64,000 nt of DNA from Paramecium octaurelia. Lineage: Eukaryota > Ciliophora > Oligohymenophorea > Peniculida > Parameciidae. The stretch spans positions 66,448 to 130,447 of the forward strand of contig CAJJDP010000070.1 in assembly GCA_905182995.1 (NCBI GenBank), in the 5' to 3' direction. Made by a program: the position numbers and the translations under genes. Shown one piece after another: positions 58,697 through 64,000 of this stretch; position 1 is the first letter of the stretch; the number at the start of each line of letters is the position of its first letter. The notes below the pieces were generated by a model that saw nothing but the letters and a program-made list of their open reading frames with translations, did not search any database and was not told where the DNA came from.

Positions 58697-60451
58697 TCAT
58701 AAGACTGTGTCTTACAAAATAAAGCTATGAATAAAGACTAAATTATTCACAATTTATAATCTGCATAATTATTTATATTGTGATTCATAGCTTATTTTTC
58801 TAAGAATATTATCAGGAGTTGTAAGTAAATTTTATTTAGCATCATGAATCTTTACTAAAGACTTATTTCCTAATTATCTTTGAGTGTAAATTAATAATAA
58901 TTCTCTAGAATTTTCATCCAATTTGAGAAATGTTTTTTTGCACTTCGATAAAATTGTAAAAATTCCTTAAAGTTGGATGGCCTATTATTCTATAAAAGAT
59001 GATTTGAAAAATGTGTAGATTTCATAATCTTTTATTTTATCTTAAAGTTAACTTATAATTAAATAGAGCAATAATTCATTCAATTTAATTTATTCTCCCA
59101 AGTATTCCACTGATTCTTATAAATTTAGAATTCTGAATATACTTAAATATAAATTAAAGAATAGGTGAAATATTTCAAGGAGAATCATTTCGCCAAACAA
59201 AATTTAAATATCTTAGAAATCAGGGAAAAAGCTAATTTTATCTTTCGATTTCGGAGGTGTTTATTAATTTTATAAATCAACCTATTCTATTTAAGGATCT
59301 TAAAATTGAAGTATTAAGAGTTCATCTTTTAATGCACCATTGGTTTATCGATTATTATTATCATTGATTACATATTTAAAATAAGCATCAAATAAGGAGG
59401 AATTAATATTTTCATGAAAATTTGAATTTATCTACAGAAGCTACTGTTCATCAAACTAAAATGATGCTGAAAGAAAATCTTTAAATAAAAATGTCATCCA
59501 TATATTATGTTAGTTTTAATGTAACTTTTTAAATAATTGATTCAATAACAAAAATGAAAACTGTAACACAGTCTAATTTTGAAATTGGAATATTTAAATA
59601 GGGGGAAGTATGAGGTTTAAAATTTATTAGAGTTAAGTGTATTATTACTCAAGTTATTTAAGCCAGGAAGGTTAAAAAGCGAGAAAATTGATTGTAAATG
59701 CCTATGATACATTTGTCAGCATTTCACTTTGCTTAGTTCTATAAAAAGAAGTGATTAAAAAGGAGGACAATTTCTCGCTTTCAAAAGTTAATCGATTGTA
59801 ATATTATTGATCAATAGATAATTGATGTAGAGTGTTTTCTTATTGTTAGTTATCTTCAAGAGCTTTTCTTAAGTTTTTGAGTTACATGATTTATGCCTCT
59901 AGAGCGGTGATCAATTCGCATTGTTAAGAATTTACAAATGATTTATATGCATTGTAGCTGTTTAAGTTTAATTTTGCAGTTTTTTTCAGTAAAAATTTTA
60001 ATTGTAAGATTTCGACATCTATATTATGACGTTGGTCTTCAAGATTATATAGCTAATCGTGAAATATAGTTTTTGTTTCGTATTCCTTATCACAAATAGT
60101 AGTATTTTCAGGAACCCCTTTATAAATTCTATTTATATCAATATTCATTTTATATTTTTGCTAATCATCAAATTCTACATAGGAGGATTGATTCAATCTT
60201 TTCAGAGTAGATATGTCTACTTATGAATGCAATCCTCTCATGGTTCCATAATTTTTTAAATTTTGATGCAATAATTGTATATTTACAGATTATTTAGAGA
60301 TAGATTCATCTTCAATAATTGAACTAGCATTTGATTATGAAGAATAATATTCATAAAAACTTTGATTGTCAAGCAACTATTGAGATCCGTCTTAAATGTC
60401 CATGGAGTCCACTTCACTAGAAGTGCGACCAAGAAAAGTTGTCTAATACAT
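58697..60451 (-). CDS. 584-aa intronless protein, unknown
   Basis: One continuous frame of 585 codons with many TAA/TAG and no TGA, checked line by line across 1.75 kb. Residues 1-60 are acidic and Ser-rich (RTSSEVDSMDIQDGSQQLLD). A coiled coil follows (DQLYNLEDQRHNIDVEILQL, and on to IMQLKNLRKALEDNQQQEN). A large helical C-terminal half contains ENSRELLLIYTQRQLGNKSL and IKLNELLLYLIISQLQDK. Coil followed by a helical domain is a layout seen in vesicle-tether and autophagy adaptor proteins, but no motif lets me name it. Introns that keep frame could still be hidden. Confidence 0.6.
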
Positions 60452-60653
60452 AATAATAATTATTTTATATGAAAAAATAATCAAATCCTGTAATTTAATT
60501 TTGCTTATAAATTTAATGGCTTAAATGAAAAGTACACGAATTCTGAAAAAGTAATCTTGTGTATTTATATTATAAATATAATAATAAGAGGTTTTCTGTT
60601 TGTATTAAATAGTTTAATTAAATCTTCTAGTTAATTATTTATTTCATATGATA

Positions 60654-61666
60654 TCATTTTTTTTTGTATGGATGTTCATAACTGCATTATTGGTTTTTGC
60701 AATGAATTCCATGTTTACATTGCTGATGGACATAAATGCATTGAGTTCCCTTGTTACAATAAGGAAAATATTTGCACTAAATGAATATTAAATTGATCTA
60801 CTTTAATTTTTGGATGAATATATTGACAATGCTTGTTGGTACAATTGGGAAAGTACCTGCATCTTTCATTGATAATGTTAGTTTTCTGCTATTTAAATTT
60901 AATAAATAAATTATGTACTTTTACCTAAGATTGAGTATCTATAACTTTAGATTATTGATTTACTGCTGTCAATAGTAAGAGTAACATCAATTAGTCAGCT
61001 TAACTAAATATTAAATACAAATTAATTGTACTTTTAATTTGATTAGTTCTCTTCTGACATGGATTCAGGCTCATCTTCAATTTCTGGTTTCACTTTTTAC
61101 TCATCATTATTATTGTCATTTTCTTCGTTAATTTTGACTTTCTTATGAACTGGCTAGGTGAATTATTTATTTTAATGTTCACTCTAATCTCTAGCCTGAT
61201 CATTCTTGATTGCTTATATTGATTTTGTGAATAAGCTTCTGTTTTTTAATTATTAAAATTTCTTGGCCTATTAAATGCAATAATCCTCAAACCAATCCAA
61301 TAACTCAACATATTGTAATTCACTCAATGGTTTCTAAAGGATGATTGATGATGAAATTACATTGGCTATCTCTTGGAGGGACTTCACCATTTGCTTCCTG
61401 TTCATCTTATTTGTGCCCTTATACAATCGTATAGCTTCATAAAGAAATCTTGTTAGCTAGATCCTTACTGTATCCCATACTCACTGAGATCATGAACTAG
61501 GCTAGTCTGAGAAAACTTCACATTCAAATCTCTCCTGAATTGTGTTTCTGATATCATTTATAATTTATAATATATAATTAAGTTCATGGCTTTTTGGAAA
61601 TTATATTGCATTTTTCTAGAATGCTTCTAGCCTTTCCAGAGATACTCCTTTTGGATTGTTCATCAT
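60654..61666 (-). CDS. Nab2/ZC3H14-type CCCH zinc-finger protein
   Basis: Protein of 303 aa. Four introns (18 nt GTTCAT...GTGAG, 28 nt, an optional 30 nt, and 25 nt GTAGAT...TTTAG) leave exactly 304 codons. Three tandem fingers close the protein: CRYFPNCTNKHCQYIHP, CKYFPYCNKGTQCIYVHQ and CKHGIHCKNQQCSYEHP, each C-x5-C-x4-5-C-x3-H. This is the short-spacing finger type of Nab2/ZC3H14, which binds poly(A) and controls tail length and mRNA export. The N-terminal helical domain (LERLEAFQKNAIQFPKSHEL, and on to RIQLTRFLYEAIRLYKGTNK) may match the Nab2 PWI-like domain. The first intron, at 18 nt, is near the lower size limit. Confidence 0.8.
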
Positions 61667-61696
61667 CGAACATCCTTTGCTAGACAGTCAGTGATT

Positions 61697-62227
61697 TCAA
61701 ACCTTTGAAATATAGTCTGTCTTCTTAAAAGAAATAAATTACATTTTTTTACTTGGCTCATCCTGTTTGTCAAATTTCCTTTTGACTTAGATCTTATCCA
61801 GATTAATTCTCATATTCCTTTTAATTAAATTAGAATCAATGATAGTTATTTATTTTTATCGATCTCTTCTTGACTCCAACTTTTTAGGATTAAAGGTATC
61901 TAGTATACTTAATTCAGAAACATTAGCATTTTGAATATCTTCAATAGTTTCTGTTAATTTATGTTTAAGTTACTTTCTGTCACTGAGATATCGATTATTT
62001 ATTTTATAGTTTTAATAATATTCCAACGAATGCAATGCAGAAGCATTGAGCCACCTTCTGTTGTCATTGCTTGTTGATCTTGATTCCTTGATATATATGG
62101 AATCATGGATAACATAAGGTTTTTGTGACATTCGTTCCAAAAAACTCATGATTCTTTTATCGTAATTAGTAGCCAAAACATTATTAATTTTTTTTGTTTC
62201 TTAACTTGCCATTTGTTCCTATTCCAT
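61697..62227 (-). CDS. Hypothetical basic protein, 176 aa
   Basis: Single exon of 177 codons. Charged and helical, for example NYDKRIMSFLERMSQKPYVI, KQLKHKLTETIEDIQNANVS and SRRDRQKQITIIDSN, with a basic Lys/Arg tail. Its TGA (61697) is 30 bp upstream of the ATG of the CCCH gene on the same strand. A 23-nt GTTTGA...TCTAG intron could extend it by 30 residues into the start of that gene in another frame, which I judge less likely. Function unknown. Confidence 0.6.
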
Positions 62228-62310
62228 TTTTTTCTCTTTCTATTAGGTTATCTGTTGAAACTTCTCCTTTCGGTAATAATTATACATTTATATATTATTA
62301 ATAATATTAT
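62228..62310. promoter_or_regulatory. 83-bp bidirectional promoter region
   Basis: The only DNA between the divergent ATGs of the 176-aa gene (minus) and the R-SNARE gene (plus). It is AT-rich with TATATT-like stretches but no defined motif. Both core promoters and 5' UTRs must fit here or overlap the coding regions. Confidence 0.55.
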
Positions 62311-63046
62311 ATGAACCACATTATGGCATATGCCTTGGCCAAATGGCAAACCGCTTCAACCATTGGAGTAATATCATTAGTACCAAATGACAACCAAGTT
62401 GTATTTGATCTCTAAAATGCCTTGCAATTTTTAAAAAATGAAAACATTAGTCAATTCCAAAAAATGTAAGTATACTAATACCAATGCTAGTAAATATATC
62501 ACAACCTAAGGAGGAAAATGGTATTACTTACCATTCAACAAAGAGGTAGTACAATTGGTATTGACTGCAAGTGATTACAATTAAGAAAATGTGGAAATGC
62601 TCATCAATTCCATCAATGCAAAAATTGTACATTCTCTATTTTATTCATTAGTTTGATCACAATCCAGTAACTCCATAAAATATATCCATATAATAAAAGC
62701 AGAATATCTATAATTTGTTAATCTACTTCGATTAAGCCCATGGCAAAGAACCAAAACAGATATAATAAATTCTATAAACTTTGGATAACACTAAGTAAAC
62801 TGTTCAACAAAACATTGAAAAACTGATCAATAACAAAGAATAGCTTCTGAATATTGAAGGTTGTATTCAACTATATTGATATCATTAGTTTAATCACTAG
62901 AATTGGATAATAGTTCATAGGTATTTTTAAATTCGGCGTAAGAATTGCACAGAAAATAAAGAATGTAAAAATTAAAAACTAGATTAATTATTGGATCAAT
63001 AATCGTAGTTGGGCTAGCAATCTCATTATATACAATATTTGGTTGA
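62311..63046 (+). CDS. R-SNARE, longin/VAMP7 type
   Basis: Protein of 218 aa. Introns 62466-62490, 62627-62651 and 62860-62888 (25, 25, 29 nt) leave exactly 219 codons. A longin-like N-domain begins MNHIMAYALAKWQ and contains ITTQGGKWYYLPFNKEVVQL. The SNARE motif follows (LDNTKQTVQQNIEKLINNKE, then LDNSSQVFLNSAQELHRK). A C-terminal TM anchor (RLIIGSIIVVGLAISLYTIF) ends two residues before the stop. It should sit on vesicles and pair with Q-SNAREs for fusion. The zero-layer position, Arg in most R-SNAREs ('L-x-R-G-E'), appears to be Asn here (L-I-N-N-K-E). Confidence 0.85.
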
Positions 63047-63641
63047 ATTCATAAATAAATAAATATTAATCTAATACAATAACTGTTGAACCACTTTCTT
63101 CTATGACTCTATCTACATTATCCTAATTTTAGCTTCTCTGTAAATTTATTTTAATTAAAAGTATAGTCTTAAGTGTAAATTATATCGTTCATGATATAGA
63201 TAAAAGTATAATGCAACATTTACCAAGATAAATAATTCTTGATATACATCATCAATTTATTATGGATACTTAGTCATGCAATTAATTCTTCATAATATAA
63301 TCATACCTTTAGTAGACTCAATAGGGATTAATCAATACATAATTGGGTAGAGAAGAATATAAAAATTAAATTACTAAATTATAATATATTATTTATAAAT
63401 TTCTCAAAAAGATTCGAATTTATCAAATTACTACGATATGATCATGATTGATGTGTAATGTATGTCGAAGTTTAAATATTAAAAATATTCAGGTATTTTA
63501 TAAAAAACTAAACTGTATTTAAGGCATTATTTTCTTAATGATTTTTACATTATTTTATTTTCAAACAAATTAAAAAATCTGATAATTACACTTCAATCAC
63601 AATTCTATTTTTAATTTTCATAAATAGAGAAGGATTAGATT
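63047..63641. other. AT-rich intergenic with weak minus ORF pieces
   Basis: Short minus-strand open stretches occur around 63060-63310 (one contains NVDRVIEESGSTVIVL), but I could not join them into a supported gene. No RNA is recognised. Confidence 0.35.
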
Positions 63642-64000
63642 ATGAATTTCTATTTAAATTATTTTTCTAACTATTATCAATCAGATTCAACATCGCTTAT
63701 GAAATACAAGGTTTTAGATTTTGAACACAATACTATTACTTATACTTATAAAAAATTAACAATTTTATTGATATTTTGGGTTTAAAAAGATAAGAAAGCA
63801 GTAATAATTTTTTTACTTCTTTAACTTATTAGCATTATTAATGTACATATGCGTGTATCTTAAAATGGATGGTGATTAGTTGTAAAAATCAGACAAATAT
63901 TGGAATATAATACAAAAATATTTCAGATCAAAGGTTATTCCGAAACAATTGATAATCTCTTTTATCTTAAGGGGGACTTTGTTAATAGTAATGATGATGT
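63642..64000 (+). CDS. Partial gene with TM1-like start, possibly P2X-like
   Basis: Opens MNFYLNYFSNYYQSDSTSLM, then KYKVLDFEHNTITYTYKKLT and a short hydrophobic run. Two introns (32 nt GTAATA...TTATTAG and 25 nt GTATCT...GATTAG) lead to KIRQILEYNTKIFQIKGYSE and TIDNLFYLKGDFVNSNDD, and the window then ends. A short cytosolic start, one TM, then a 'K-x-x-G-Y' extracellular entry is the order seen at the start of P2X channel proteins, but the match is weak and the splice sites are uncertain. The gene continues beyond 64000. Confidence 0.35.

Noticed and set aside
58513..58790. Plus-strand continuation of the 58-kb coiled-coil gene
   Set aside because: It requires retaining a good 23-nt intron, gives low-complexity Ile/Asn sequence, and runs into the 3' end of the minus-strand 584-aa gene.
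61584..61700. Spliced extension of the 176-aa gene into the CCCH gene
   Set aside because: It would overlap the well-supported start of the CCCH protein in another frame. The unspliced stop at 61697 is simpler.
1..64000. CRISPR arrays, bacterial operons, rRNA, tRNA, telomere repeats
   Set aside because: No spaced repeats, Shine-Dalgarno-spaced operons, rRNA-like GC-rich blocks, convincing cloverleafs or G/C-rich telomere hexamers were seen. tRNAs could be missed by eye; tRNAscan-SE would settle it.

Overview
This window is a piece of ciliate macronuclear DNA, almost certainly from Paramecium. It is very AT-rich. Protein-like reading frames run through many in-frame TAA and TAG codons (read as Gln) and end only at TGA. 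Nearly every frame break is repaired by a tiny GT...AG intron, mostly 20-30 nt with a peak near 25. A bacterial or standard-code ORF search therefore sees only fragments. I rebuilt the genes by hand with TAA/TAG=Gln. For each multi-exon model I checked that span minus introns is a multiple of three. No similarity search was run, so family names rest on motifs I can read.

Layout. 1-7.4 kb is sparse: a protein-kinase-like gene lacking key catalytic residues (2015-3121), weak or decayed ORFs, and long AT-rich spacers. 7.4-23 kb is dense: a TPR protein, mitoribosomal protein mS35, a protein kinase, a small basic protein, a 4-TM protein, a tail-anchored-like protein, an EF-hand protein with a long SRER-repeat coiled coil, a cilium-type protein, a DnaJ, a one-TM protein, a cyclic-nucleotide-binding protein, a CZIB/DUF866 zinc protein and a basic protein. 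23-28 kb holds a tandem pair of paralogous EF-hand proteins. 29-38 kb holds uracil-DNA glycosylase with a PIP box, a coiled-coil protein, a Tubby protein with a Gln tract written as 18 TAA codons, a multi-TM RING protein, a B-box/WD40 protein and a second kinase. 38-48 kb holds two unknown proteins, a PHD-like zinc-finger protein, a second TM-RING protein, a 7-TM receptor-like protein and a secreted phospholipase B-like enzyme. 49-52 kb holds a family of small helix-turn-helix proteins (two intact, one decayed). 52-64 kb holds coiled-coil genes, a BAH-PHD chromatin reader, a 1.6-kb spacer, a 584-aa intronless gene, a Nab2/ZC3H14-type triple CCCH protein, an R-SNARE and a truncated gene at the window end.

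Two long perfect direct repeats (1,327 and 1,297 bp), each with a single N between the copies, are best read as unmerged contig overlaps rather than biology. They create false truncated duplicates of the CZIB and TM-RING genes.

The genes are unrelated housekeeping, signalling, trafficking, chromatin and cytoskeletal functions, as expected for a eukaryotic chromosome. Intergenic gaps are often under 100 bp. The most unusual items are the HTH family, the SRER-repeat EF-hand protein, the pseudokinase, the tandem EF-hand paralogues and the R-SNARE with Asn at the zero layer.
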